Positions 39,522 through 48,121 of a stretch of 64,000 bases of DNA are shown here, one piece after another. Below the pieces are notes generated by a model, which had not been told where the DNA came from, did no database searches, and saw nothing but the letters and a program-made list of their open reading frames with translations. The translations under genes were made by a program, and so were the position numbers. The DNA is from Sulfuriferula thiophila (GTDB taxonomy: Bacteria; Pseudomonadota; Gammaproteobacteria; Burkholderiales; Sulfuriferulaceae): positions 1 through 64,000 of the forward strand of contig NZ_BHGL01000003.1 in the NCBI RefSeq assembly GCF_003864975.1, written 5' to 3'. How positions within the stretch are numbered: the stretch's first letter is position 1; each line of letters opens with the position of its first letter.

Positions 39522-39857
39522 TTATGCAATCTTATTCCGGAATTTCTGCCCTGCTTCTGCAAGCGCTGTTTTCGAGTGTGCAAGCTGTTCAGTGCCTATG
39601 CCAGCTACTTCATGTAACAACTGCACTGCAGCACTTTCAAACTCGGTAAAAGCAGCGAGCACGGCGTTTACATTCAGATCGGATACCTTAACGTCAGCCG
39701 TTTTTGCCATATTTTCATCTAAACCGCGTAACACTGCATAGCGCGGGATCATACGCTGGCCGCCACCTTCCTCGGATGCCACTAACGGGCTGGTTTTAGT
39801 AAACCGCTTACCTTCAAATTCGAAACGTGCGCCAATTGGGAGATGCTGAAATTTCAT
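39522..39857 (-). CDS. Hypothetical protein with conserved N-terminal FxPIGxRFxFEG segment
   Basis: A 111-aa soluble protein. I do not recognise a named family. The N-terminal third (FQHLPIGARFEFEGKRFTKT, then GGGQRMIPRYAVLRG) looks like a small beta domain seen in short betaproteobacterial proteins; the C-terminal part is helical. It ends exactly where the UbiA-family gene starts, suggesting co-transcription. Confidence 0.65.
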   Translation of the reverse strand: MKFQHLPIGARFEFEGKRFTKTSPLVASEEGGGQRMIPRYAVLRGLDENMAKTADVKVSDLNVNAVLAAFTEFESAAVQLLHEVAGIGTEQLAHSKTALAEAGQKFRNKIA

Positions 39858-39974
39858 AATAAGGGATACAAAACGATGACTTCGATATGCTAAAGCCTAT
39901 TACCAAAAACACAAGGAGAAAATGACCAGCATAACAATCTTGCATTAGCGGATAAGCGATGACACTGATGCCAC

Positions 39975-42200
39975 TCAGGACAACTTTATGTCTAAAGGCA
40001 AGATTTCAGGCCGGCCGAACAGAAACCCCTGTCCATGACTAAATCCTATCTGCCGTATCGTAGCAAGAGACTGTTCTGTTTCTATGCCTTCCGCAACCAG
40101 CGTATAGCCAGCATCTGCAATGATGCGCGCAAGACCATCAATCACCATACCCTGCCGTCCGCCCTGCTCAAGACTGCGTATCATCGACAAATCGAATTTC
40201 ACAATATCAACCGGCATGTTGGCAATATAGCTGAGCGATGAATAACCGCTGCCAAAATCATCCAGCGCAATCAGAAACCCCGCCTCACGCAGCCCGGACA
40301 AGATTGTTGAAACCTGCTGCAACCGGGTCACCAGTGACGTTTCGGTAAGTTCAAGTACCAGTTTGTAATAGGGAAGGTAAGATTCAAATTGCGCTATCCG
40401 GCTCTGAAAATCCGCATGTTCAATACTCACCCCGGAAATATTGATAGAAACTCCAGTACCTTGCGGAATTAACTGCTTGGCCAAGTCCTGGGCGATACGC
40501 CGCATGATGGCAAAATCAAATTCTGCTTCCAGATGACGGCTATGCACCACTGGAAAAATGGCGTGAGGCAATACCAGTTCATCCGCAATTTGCAGTCGCA
40601 CCAGCGCTTCGTAATATTCAACCTGCTGCGTTTCGAAACAGATGATAGGCTGATAATGGATTACCAAGCCATTACCAGTTTGTATCGCATTAAATACGGC
40701 ATTGGTTAACGGATTGGAAAACACCGACTTACTCAATGCTTCCATTTCTGCATTATAGACAACCACTTTGCCATATCCGGGCAGCTTGGCATGATACATG
40801 GCCATATCTGCCTGCTTTTGCAGCATTTCCGGGCGATTCTGATCCAGCTCCCCGCTTCGTGCAATGCCGACACTAATCCGGATAGGATCTTTAATCCCCA
40901 ATACGGAGAAATCATATTGCCCAACTGCCGTTACGCAGCGATGGGCCACATCGACACTGCGCTGCGCGTCGGTATCCATGAACATCACCGCGAATTCATC
41001 ACCGCCGATACGATAGAGTTTGTCGCTGCCACGCAGACAGGACTGCATCGTATTAGCGATTGCTATCAGCACCTGATCGCCTACCTGATGCCCGTAAGTA
41101 TCGTTAATCGTTTTAAAATAATCGCAATCGAACAGCAGCAAAGCTACGCCTGCATCATCCTGCAAAGAATTCGATACCCATAATTGGCAATCCTCATCAA
41201 AACAACGGCGGTTGTATGCCCCGGTCAACGAATCGCGATGTGCCATACCCCATAATTCGGTATTTTTTTCATCGATGCGGCGGTGCATATCATCAAGCTG
41301 CTGCTGATAATCATTCAGCGAGTTACGCACATGCTCCAATTCCAGTATCGGCAGTTTCTGATGCAGTTCTGGGAGATGCGTGTGGTCATAATTATCTTTT
41401 AGTGCATTAATGTGCTGCGACAGCCGCTGCAGTGGGTGAGCCACAAAGCGCATCAATGCAAAATACAGTGCCACTGACAACACGAACATAATGACGGCCA
41501 TCTGGTAACGCTCATTGAACATCATCGCAAATAAGCGATTGGTTTCCGGATTCGCATTCAGTTTGTAACGGATATGCCCGACCATTTGATCAATGTCGAC
41601 GGTCTGACCTTCCGCCAAGTCCAGATCAAGGTGACTCGAATCAATATAATGAAAGGACATGGTATCCGCCAGAGCCTTCAGGAAATCGAACTGAATCATG
41701 GCATACCCGGAAGGTGACGATTTATTAAAACCATCATAAATCGGTCGTGTTAAATACCCGTATACACGCGCCCCCTGCTTGCTCACAGTCAATCGTGTTT
41801 TATTGATCAGCGGTTTGGGCATAACTTCGCCCGCTGAACGGGATACAGGCAAACCAGCATGATTAAACAATTCAACTGCCGTCACCGTGTCTGGCAGGAT
41901 ACCGCTTTGAAATACACGCTTTTTCCAATAATCGTAATAACTCGGGTCGAATATTTGCTGGTAGGTTTCATTCCAGTCTATAAATTTCTGGCTGTCTTGC
42001 ATCAACTTCTGATTCAGCAGCAGCACGGCCTGCACCATTTCCAGCCGGGCTGATTGCTCATGCTGAATACTGAGCTGGTTACGCAACACATTAATTTTCT
42101 GCAATGTGACCGCGCTGAATACCCCAAACAATGTGGCCAGCAACAGGATAAAAACGATCGCATACGTTTTAACAGATAATAATCTAAACCAGTTCAACAT
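39975..42200 (-). CDS. Membrane-bound GGDEF-EAL protein (c-di-GMP turnover)
   Basis: A 741-aa protein: N-terminal helix (IVFILLLATLFGVFSAVTL), CHASE4-like periplasmic domain (about residues 35-230), second helix, HAMP-like linker, GGDEF domain and EAL domain. The GGDEF site is intact (YRIGGDEFAV) with an RxxD inhibitory site (RGSD) five residues before it. EAL residues are also intact: EALVRLQ, NISG, LELTET, DDFGSGYSS, KFD, VAEGIET. Both synthesis and breakdown of c-di-GMP are therefore possible. It starts 4 bp after the hydrolase gene ends, with AAAGGGAA upstream. Confidence 0.9.
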   Translation of the reverse strand: MLNWFRLLSVKTYAIVFILLLATLFGVFSAVTLQKINVLRNQLSIQHEQSARLEMVQAVLLLNQKLMQDSQKFIDWNETYQQIFDPSYYDYWKKRVFQSGILPDTVTAVELFNHAGLPVSRSAGEVMPKPLINKTRLTVSKQGARVYGYLTRPIYDGFNKSSPSGYAMIQFDFLKALADTMSFHYIDSSHLDLDLAEGQTVDIDQMVGHIRYKLNANPETNRLFAMMFNERYQMAVIMFVLSVALYFALMRFVAHPLQRLSQHINALKDNYDHTHLPELHQKLPILELEHVRNSLNDYQQQLDDMHRRIDEKNTELWGMAHRDSLTGAYNRRCFDEDCQLWVSNSLQDDAGVALLLFDCDYFKTINDTYGHQVGDQVLIAIANTMQSCLRGSDKLYRIGGDEFAVMFMDTDAQRSVDVAHRCVTAVGQYDFSVLGIKDPIRISVGIARSGELDQNRPEMLQKQADMAMYHAKLPGYGKVVVYNAEMEALSKSVFSNPLTNAVFNAIQTGNGLVIHYQPIICFETQQVEYYEALVRLQIADELVLPHAIFPVVHSRHLEAEFDFAIMRRIAQDLAKQLIPQGTGVSINISGVSIEHADFQSRIAQFESYLPYYKLVLELTETSLVTRLQQVSTILSGLREAGFLIALDDFGSGYSSLSYIANMPVDIVKFDLSMIRSLEQGGRQGMVIDGLARIIADAGYTLVAEGIETEQSLATIRQIGFSHGQGFLFGRPEILPLDIKLS

Positions 42201-42204
42201 GGCT

Positions 42205-43068
42205 TCAGGTTCCCTTTCGCTTAGGCCACTGATTCAAAACCAACTGCACCTGATCCAGCAGCGCAAACTCATAAGCGCCATCAAAAAAATGACCTGCTCC
42301 TGGTATGACTATGGTTGAAGGAAATGCCGTTTTCAGCTGACGTTCCCAACCAGGTGAAAAAACCTGATCGGCGCTGCCAACGATGATCTGAAATGGTTTT
42401 TTAGCCTTATGCAGCTTTGCCAGCATCGTCCTTTCACTCAATCGGGCATACGACAAATAACCAGCAGCGCTTGATAAATAGCTATGCTGGCAATAAGATA
42501 TCCGATATTTTTTCAATGCCGCAGCAGACGACTGGGTTTTATCCTCCAGCGCATGCTGATATTCAACCGGATCAATTTTGATCGGAACCACACTGGTTAA
42601 AATGGCACCCTGTATGCTTTTCGCCGGACGCTGTGCAATATAATTCATTACTACCGCACTGCCATTGCTGTGCCCAACCAAGAATATCGGGCCATGTGAA
42701 TTTTTATCCAGCCAGTCCACCCACAATGCCAATTCTGCAGTATCGTTTTGCAGGGTGTGGGTGTGCATGGCTTCGCACGCCAGGCTCTGATTTCGCTGGG
42801 AATAGCCCAAAGACAAGGTAGGCATTAAAACAGTATAACCTGCATCCGCCAGCGACTGCCCTAATGTACTCATCGGTGGCGCATCGCGCGTCTGCAGAAA
42901 ACCATGCAACAGCAACACCGCGGGTTTATCCGCAAGCCCGGCATGATATTGCGCCGTCACCACCAGTTTTGAAGGCAGCATAAATTGCACCACCCGCGCC
43001 TGCGCGACAATTGGCAATACGCACAAAAGTACTGGCACGCATCTGAGTATCCAATTAATCCTGGTCAT
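42205..43068 (-). CDS. Exported alpha/beta hydrolase
   Basis: A 287-aa protein with signal peptide (cleavage near AQA-R at residue 24). It has an alpha/beta hydrolase fold with oxyanion segment LLLHGFLQTRDAPP, nucleophile elbow GHSNGSAVV (Ser near residue 145) and a C-terminal His in GAGHFFDG. Substrate unknown. The GGDEF-EAL gene follows after 4 bp, so the two form an operon. A strong GGGGGTGGG precedes the ATG. Confidence 0.8.
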   Translation of the reverse strand: MTRINWILRCVPVLLCVLPIVAQARVVQFMLPSKLVVTAQYHAGLADKPAVLLLHGFLQTRDAPPMSTLGQSLADAGYTVLMPTLSLGYSQRNQSLACEAMHTHTLQNDTAELALWVDWLDKNSHGPIFLVGHSNGSAVVMNYIAQRPAKSIQGAILTSVVPIKIDPVEYQHALEDKTQSSAAALKKYRISYCQHSYLSSAAGYLSYARLSERTMLAKLHKAKKPFQIIVGSADQVFSPGWERQLKTAFPSTIVIPGAGHFFDGAYEFALLDQVQLVLNQWPKRKGT

Positions 43069-43207
43069 CCCACCCCCTGATTTATCATGATTATTATGCG
43101 TACCATTATAAACACAAATCCATCGATAGATTAATGAACTGACATACCCTGTAATAATTCATCTTACAGCCTTAAACTTACACTTAAATCCATGAATTTG
43201 AAAGCAT

Positions 43208-43237
43208 TTGACATTAAGATAAGAATATCTGTATATT
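43208..43237 (+). promoter_or_regulatory. Sigma-70 promoter of the Aer-like receptor gene
   Basis: Perfect -35 TTGACA (43208-43213), 18-bp spacer, -10 TATATT (43232-43237). A transcript starting near 43245 excludes the ATG at 43238 and supports translation from 43280. Confidence 0.65.
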
Positions 43238-43279
43238 ATGGAATACAAATATTTAGCCCTGTATCTAGAAAGCCTAGCC

Positions 43280-44941
43280 ATGCGCATCAACTTACCCGTT
43301 ACCAATAATGAATACGAGCTGGATTCCGAACGCTCCATCGTTTCCAAAACCGATCTTGCCGGCAATATCACTTATGTGAACCCGTATTTTTGCGAAGTCA
43401 GCGGATATAGCCCGGATGAGCTGCTGGGCTCACCGCATAATATATTGCGCCATCCGGATATGCCCAGCGAAGCCTTTGCCGATATGTGGCAGACCCTCAA
43501 ATCAGGTTTGCCGTGGACCGGCCTGGTCAAGAACCGTTGCAAGAACGGGAATTTCTACTGGGTCAAGGCCAACGCTACTCCGATCCGGGAAAACGGTAAG
43601 GTAGTCGGCTACATGTCGGTGCGCACCAAACCCGCCCGCGCTGTCATCGAGGCCACTGCACCCATTTATCAGCAATTCAGCGACAATCAGGCGCAGGGCC
43701 TGAAAGTCTATCGCGGCGAAGTCGTCAGCACCGGCCTGACGGGCGCCATTACCCGCTTGCGCACTACCTCATTATCAACCCGCGTACATGTCAGTGCCGC
43801 GCTGATCATCCTGTTTGCCGCAATCGCCTACGCTCTGCCTAATCTGCTTGGCAGTCAAAGTCAGACATGGCCTCTGGCTGCCACGTTGATGGCCGTAGCC
43901 ATCGCCATACAGCTATGGATATACCTGATTCATCAGGTAGCACAACCATTAACACAAGCCACTCACATTGCTCGCGCTATCGCCGGGGGCGACCTAACAG
44001 TCAAGTTTCACTCTACCCGGCATGATGATGCCGGACTGTTGCTTCAGGCGCTGGAGCAGATGAACGTCAATCTGGTTTCCATCATCGGTGATGTACGCAG
44101 CAATGTGGCCACTATCAATAGCGGTGCACATGAAATTGCTGCCGGTAATATGGATTTGTCCAGCCGCACCGAATCGCAGGCTTCCAGCCTGGAAGAAACC
44201 GCAGCCAGCATGGAGCAGTTCGCCTCTACGGTTAAAGGCAATGCCAGCAATGCGCAGCAGGCCAGCAAATTGGCCGAAGCGGCATCGGTTGTGGCGGTCA
44301 AAGGCGGGGAGATGGTCAGTCAGGTAGGCCATACCATGGACGGCATCAGTACTTCCGCCCACAAGATTTCCGACATTATCGGCCTGATCAATGGCATCGC
44401 CTTCCAGACCAATATCCTCGCGCTCAATGCTGCAGTCGAAGCGGCCCGCGCTGGCGAACAGGGGCGAGGCTTTGCCGTGGTTGCAACTGAAGTGCGCACA
44501 CTGGCACAACGCTCGGCGGCAGCCGCCAAGGAAATCAAAGTACTGATAGATGAATCCGCCAGCAAAGTGGATGAAGGCAACAAGCTGGTGGCGGACACCA
44601 AAGCCACGGTAGCCGAGATTGTCGATTCCGTGCAGAAAGTTGCCCAGATCATCCGGGAAATCAGCACCGCCAGCCGCGAACAAGGCATCGGCGTTGATCA
44701 GGTCAATCAGGCCATTAATGAAATGGATCGGATTACCCAGCAGAATTCGGCTCTGGTTGAAGAGGCTGCCGTGGCCGCTGCAAATCTATCGGAACAGGCC
44801 AATGAACTGGCCTTGGCAGTCAGTGTGTTCAAATTTGACCGCAGACTGGTTGTTAAACAGCTAAAACCCGTACCAAAACGACAGAGCCCGCAATCCAGAG
44901 CACTGCCACGCGCCGCTCCGGCACTCAGACTAAAACACTAA
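43280..44941 (+). CDS. Aer-like PAS chemoreceptor
   Basis: A 553-aa methyl-accepting chemotaxis protein with a cytoplasmic N-terminal PAS domain of the Aer type (about residues 15-115, including NILRHPDMPSEAFADMW and GYMSVRTKP), a membrane hairpin (about 175-225), a HAMP domain and the MCP signalling domain with hairpin tip EVRTLAQRSAAAAKEIK and the core IIGLINGIAFQTNILALNAA. No large periplasmic domain is present. It probably senses energy or redox state through bound FAD. The start follows AGAAAG and lies downstream of the promoter. Confidence 0.9.
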   Translation: MRINLPVTNNEYELDSERSIVSKTDLAGNITYVNPYFCEVSGYSPDELLGSPHNILRHPDMPSEAFADMWQTLKSGLPWTGLVKNRCKNGNFYWVKANATPIRENGKVVGYMSVRTKPARAVIEATAPIYQQFSDNQAQGLKVYRGEVVSTGLTGAITRLRTTSLSTRVHVSAALIILFAAIAYALPNLLGSQSQTWPLAATLMAVAIAIQLWIYLIHQVAQPLTQATHIARAIAGGDLTVKFHSTRHDDAGLLLQALEQMNVNLVSIIGDVRSNVATINSGAHEIAAGNMDLSSRTESQASSLEETAASMEQFASTVKGNASNAQQASKLAEAASVVAVKGGEMVSQVGHTMDGISTSAHKISDIIGLINGIAFQTNILALNAAVEAARAGEQGRGFAVVATEVRTLAQRSAAAAKEIKVLIDESASKVDEGNKLVADTKATVAEIVDSVQKVAQIIREISTASREQGIGVDQVNQAINEMDRITQQNSALVEEAAVAAANLSEQANELALAVSVFKFDRRLVVKQLKPVPKRQSPQSRALPRAAPALRLKH

Positions 44942-45011
44942 GGAAGCACTGATGATGTATCTGTAGCAGACGATTTTGTTGTCATCCTCTGGAATATTTC
45001 CCGTTATCACC

Positions 45012-46823
45012 ATGCTGACATATCTGACCATAACATTACTCGGCCTGCTGATGCTGAGCTGGATTAGCATTTACCGCTACCAGACCAAGCACTATCAGGC
45101 TAATCGCAATCAGTTAATTGCCGAGCGCGTGTTCGACACCGCAACTGAAGCCATCATGGTCACCGACGCCAATGCCAATATCGTCGCAGTGAACTCCGCT
45201 TTCTGCCGTATCACCGGCTTTAGTGAGCTCGATGTGCTGGGGAAAAATCCGCGGCTGCTCAGTTCGGGCCGGCATGAGCGGGCACATTATCAGTCTGTGT
45301 GGCGGATACTATTGAGCGAAGGTACGTGGGCGGGAGAAATCTGGAACCGGCGTAAGAACGGCGAAACTTTTCCCGAATGGCAAACGATCAGCGCCATCAA
45401 AGATGCCAGCGGCAAACTCATTAACTACATTTCCGTGTTTTCCGACATCAGCAGCATACGCCATGCACAGGCCAGGATAGAAGACCTGTCCTGGCGTGAC
45501 CCGCTGACCGGACTGGCTAACCGCGCCCTGTTTCTCAATCGGCTGGAGCAGGCGCAAGCTAACGCGGTGCGCGAAAATTTAATCGCCTATGTGTTATTGC
45601 TGGATATCGATCGTTTTAAAAACGTCAATGAAGCCTATGGCCTGATTACCGGCGATGCCATCCTCAAGACCGTTGCCGAACAGTTTGAGCGGATATTGCG
45701 CACAGAAGACGTACTGGCACGACTGGATTCAGACGTATTTGCATTGCTGCTGCCCTGCCAGACCGCTGATCGTGCCGCATCCGGCCACGAGATCATGGTC
45801 GTCGCTGAAAAGCTGCGCGGCCTGCTGCGCAATGGTATTGAAGTCGAGGACAGGCTAATCCATCTGGATGCCGGTATCGGCATCAGCATGATCACCGCTG
45901 CATCACATGACACCGCGCTCAATGTACTGCATCACGCCGAAATCGCCATGCGCCAGACCAAAACGGCAGATAGCAACCGGGTTATTTTCTTTGAGGTGGA
46001 AATGGGTAAAACCATCATGCACCTCTATCAACTCGAACAGGAACTGCATCAGGCTGTAGCACATCAGCAACTGCGTCTGTACCTGCAGCCCCAGGTCAAT
46101 GCCAGCGGCATACAAGTCGGCGCTGAAGCACTGGTACGCTGGCAACACCCCGAGCGCGGACTGATAGTGCCTGTGGTATTCATCGCACTGGCAGAAACGT
46201 CTGATCTGATTGTGGCGATAGACCGCTGGATGATGGCCAGCGTGTGCCAGCTACTGGCCCAGCTCAAAGCTCAGGGTTATCCGTTGCGCATCTCGCTCAA
46301 TGTCAGTCCGCGGCACTTCCGCCGTGCAGATTTTGTCGATGAAATCAAGCTGCAGCTAGCCCGCACTGGCGCGGATGCCTCGCATCTGGTACTGGAAATA
46401 ACGGAAGGGCTGGTCATAGGCAATATCGAACAGGCGATTGCCAAAATGCATCAGTTGAAAGCACTGGGCATACACTTTTCCATGGACGACTTCGGTACCG
46501 GCTATTCCAGCCTGTCACACTTGAAACGCCTGCCGATTCAGGAACTGAAAATCGACAAGAGTTTTATCGATGACGTCACTACCGATTCCAATGCGGCAGT
46601 ACTGGTGGAAACCATACTCTCGGTGGCGCGCCACCTGAATTTACAGGTTGTAGCTGAAGGCATAGAAACCCAGGCCCAGGTGGATTTCCTCAACCAGCAT
46701 GGCAAGGTCATCCATCAGGGCTATCTGTTTGGTCGCCCGCAACCCGTTGAGACATGGTTAAGCAATCTGACAAATGCCGGCTCAAACCTGCGGCATTTGC
46801 CGGTAATAAGCAAAATCCGCTAA
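45012..46823 (+). CDS. PAS-GGDEF(degenerate)-EAL protein, predicted c-di-GMP phosphodiesterase
   Basis: A 603-aa protein: N-terminal helix (LTYLTITLLGLLMLSWISIY), PAS domain (about residues 40-150), a GGDEF domain whose active site reads DSDVF instead of GGDEF, and a complete EAL domain (AEALVRWQ, NVSP, LEITEG, DDFGTGYSSL, KIDKSF, VAEGIET, GYLFGRP). It should break down c-di-GMP and not make it; the degenerate domain may bind GTP as a regulator. The ATG at 45012 precedes the helix; a TTG 36 bp upstream is possible. Its 3' end overlaps the convergent HAD gene by 42 bp. Confidence 0.88.
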   Translation: MLTYLTITLLGLLMLSWISIYRYQTKHYQANRNQLIAERVFDTATEAIMVTDANANIVAVNSAFCRITGFSELDVLGKNPRLLSSGRHERAHYQSVWRILLSEGTWAGEIWNRRKNGETFPEWQTISAIKDASGKLINYISVFSDISSIRHAQARIEDLSWRDPLTGLANRALFLNRLEQAQANAVRENLIAYVLLLDIDRFKNVNEAYGLITGDAILKTVAEQFERILRTEDVLARLDSDVFALLLPCQTADRAASGHEIMVVAEKLRGLLRNGIEVEDRLIHLDAGIGISMITAASHDTALNVLHHAEIAMRQTKTADSNRVIFFEVEMGKTIMHLYQLEQELHQAVAHQQLRLYLQPQVNASGIQVGAEALVRWQHPERGLIVPVVFIALAETSDLIVAIDRWMMASVCQLLAQLKAQGYPLRISLNVSPRHFRRADFVDEIKLQLARTGADASHLVLEITEGLVIGNIEQAIAKMHQLKALGIHFSMDDFGTGYSSLSHLKRLPIQELKIDKSFIDDVTTDSNAAVLVETILSVARHLNLQVVAEGIETQAQVDFLNQHGKVIHQGYLFGRPQPVETWLSNLTNAGSNLRHLPVISKIR

Positions 46824-47387
46824 CGCCAGCAGTTCCCGATCACCCTTGCTGTCACCATAGGCGTACAGCGTATACGCATCGCGCTCGCCGAGCAATTCAA
46901 GCAAGCGGCGGGTTTTCTCGGCACCGTAACAATTAGCGCCGGCAAGCTGGCCGGTATAGCTACCCCCTGCCATAGCCAGCTGCGAACCGATCACCTCGTC
47001 AACACCCACCGATTGTGCCCATGGCCGTAAATAACACTCCAGCGAAGCACTGACAATCACGCAGCGATGCCCCTGCTGCTGATGCCAGCGCAAGCGCGCC
47101 AAGGCGCTGGCACGAATACGGTCCGGCAGTTGCCGCGTAGCAAACTCCTGCGCCACCTGCTGCATCTGCTGCACATCCTGCCCGCTTAAAAATGCTGCCA
47201 GCACCCGCGCTTTGGCGTGGTGGTTTTTCACCAGCCCCAGGCCATAACCCAGCAATACCGGCGCAAGTCCCAGCATGCGCTGGGCATACACCCTGTCACC
47301 CGCCAGCGCACGCAGAAACGGCAGGAAGCTGTCGCGATGGGTCAGCGTTCCGTCAAAATCAAAAGCGGCAACCACCGGCTTGTTCAT
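46782..47387 (-). CDS. HAD-IB family phosphatase (candidate DPPR phosphatase)
   Basis: A 201-aa HAD hydrolase with nucleophile motif FDFDGTLT (residues 9-16), motif II IVSAS, Lys in GAEKTRRLL and motif IV GDSKGDRELL. It belongs to the SerB-like IB subfamily. As the last gene of glycosyltransferase-DprE1-DprE2-HAD, coupled to the DprE2-like gene by ATGA, it could remove the 5-phosphate of polyprenylphosphoryl-phosphoribose, the job done by an unrelated PAP2-type protein in mycobacteria. That role is inferred from position only. Confidence 0.8.
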   Translation of the reverse strand: MNKPVVAAFDFDGTLTHRDSFLPFLRALAGDRVYAQRMLGLAPVLLGYGLGLVKNHHAKARVLAAFLSGQDVQQMQQVAQEFATRQLPDRIRASALARLRWHQQQGHRCVIVSASLECYLRPWAQSVGVDEVIGSQLAMAGGSYTGQLAGANCYGAEKTRRLLELLGERDAYTLYAYGDSKGDRELLALADFAYYRQMPQV

Positions 47388-48121
47388 AATTTCAGCCGTT
47401 TAAATACCAACTCGGGAATGGATTTGATGATCAGCATGATATAACGCCAGAACCACGGCAGATAAATCACGTCGGCAGATTTCCCCAGTGCCTGCGCGAT
47501 GCGTTCACCGATATATTGCGGCGAGGCCACCAGAAATAAACCGGGCATGCCGTAGGTCATCGCCGTATCGACAAAGCCCGGTTTCACCGTGATCACGCGC
47601 ACGCCGCTGGCAAACAGTCGGTTGCGCAAACCTTGCAGATACAAGCTCAATGCACCCTTGGCCGCGCCATAAGTATAGTTGCTCTGCCGACCACGATCGC
47701 CGGCCACCGAGCTGATGCCGATGATGAAACCTTGCTTGCGTGCTTCCAGATAACTGGCACAGTGACTGAGGATGGACGCGGCAGCAGTGAAATTGACCAG
47801 TATCACTTCTGCACCCACGCTAAAATCACGTGCAGCCTGTTGGTCACCCAGATGCCCAAGCGCCAGCACCACACCATGCATCTCACCCATTTCCGCAATC
47901 GCCTGAGTGAAGAACTGAGCGTGGCTGGCCAGGTCTTCGGCGCGAAACACGCCGCTGGCAGCTTTGATCTGATAGCGGATGGCAAGATCAGCCGCAATCC
48001 GGCCAAGCTCATCGGCATTGCGCCCGGCCAGATACAGGTCAAAGCCCTGTGCCGCAAATGCCGCAGCCGTGGCACGGGCGATAGCCGAAGTGGCACCGAG
48101 AATGAGTACGGTTTTAGCCAT
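47384..48121 (-). CDS. dprE2: DprE2-like short-chain reductase (decaprenylphosphoryl-2-keto-ribose reductase)
   Basis: A 245-aa SDR. The NAD-binding loop LILGATSAIARATA is at residues 6-19, Ser near 137 and the catalytic YGAAK at 151-155. The C-terminal WRYIMLIIKSIPELVFKRL is very close to the tail of mycobacterial DprE2, where RYVMMVLRHIPRSIFRKL is found. With its DprE1-like neighbour it would epimerise polyprenylphosphoryl-ribose to the arabinose form. GGAG precedes the ATG by 7 nt; the gene overlaps dprE1 by 8 bp and the HAD gene by 4 bp. Confidence 0.85.
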   Translation of the reverse strand: MAKTVLILGATSAIARATAAAFAAQGFDLYLAGRNADELGRIAADLAIRYQIKAASGVFRAEDLASHAQFFTQAIAEMGEMHGVVLALGHLGDQQAARDFSVGAEVILVNFTAAASILSHCASYLEARKQGFIIGISSVAGDRGRQSNYTYGAAKGALSLYLQGLRNRLFASGVRVITVKPGFVDTAMTYGMPGLFLVASPQYIGERIAQALGKSADVIYLPWFWRYIMLIIKSIPELVFKRLKL

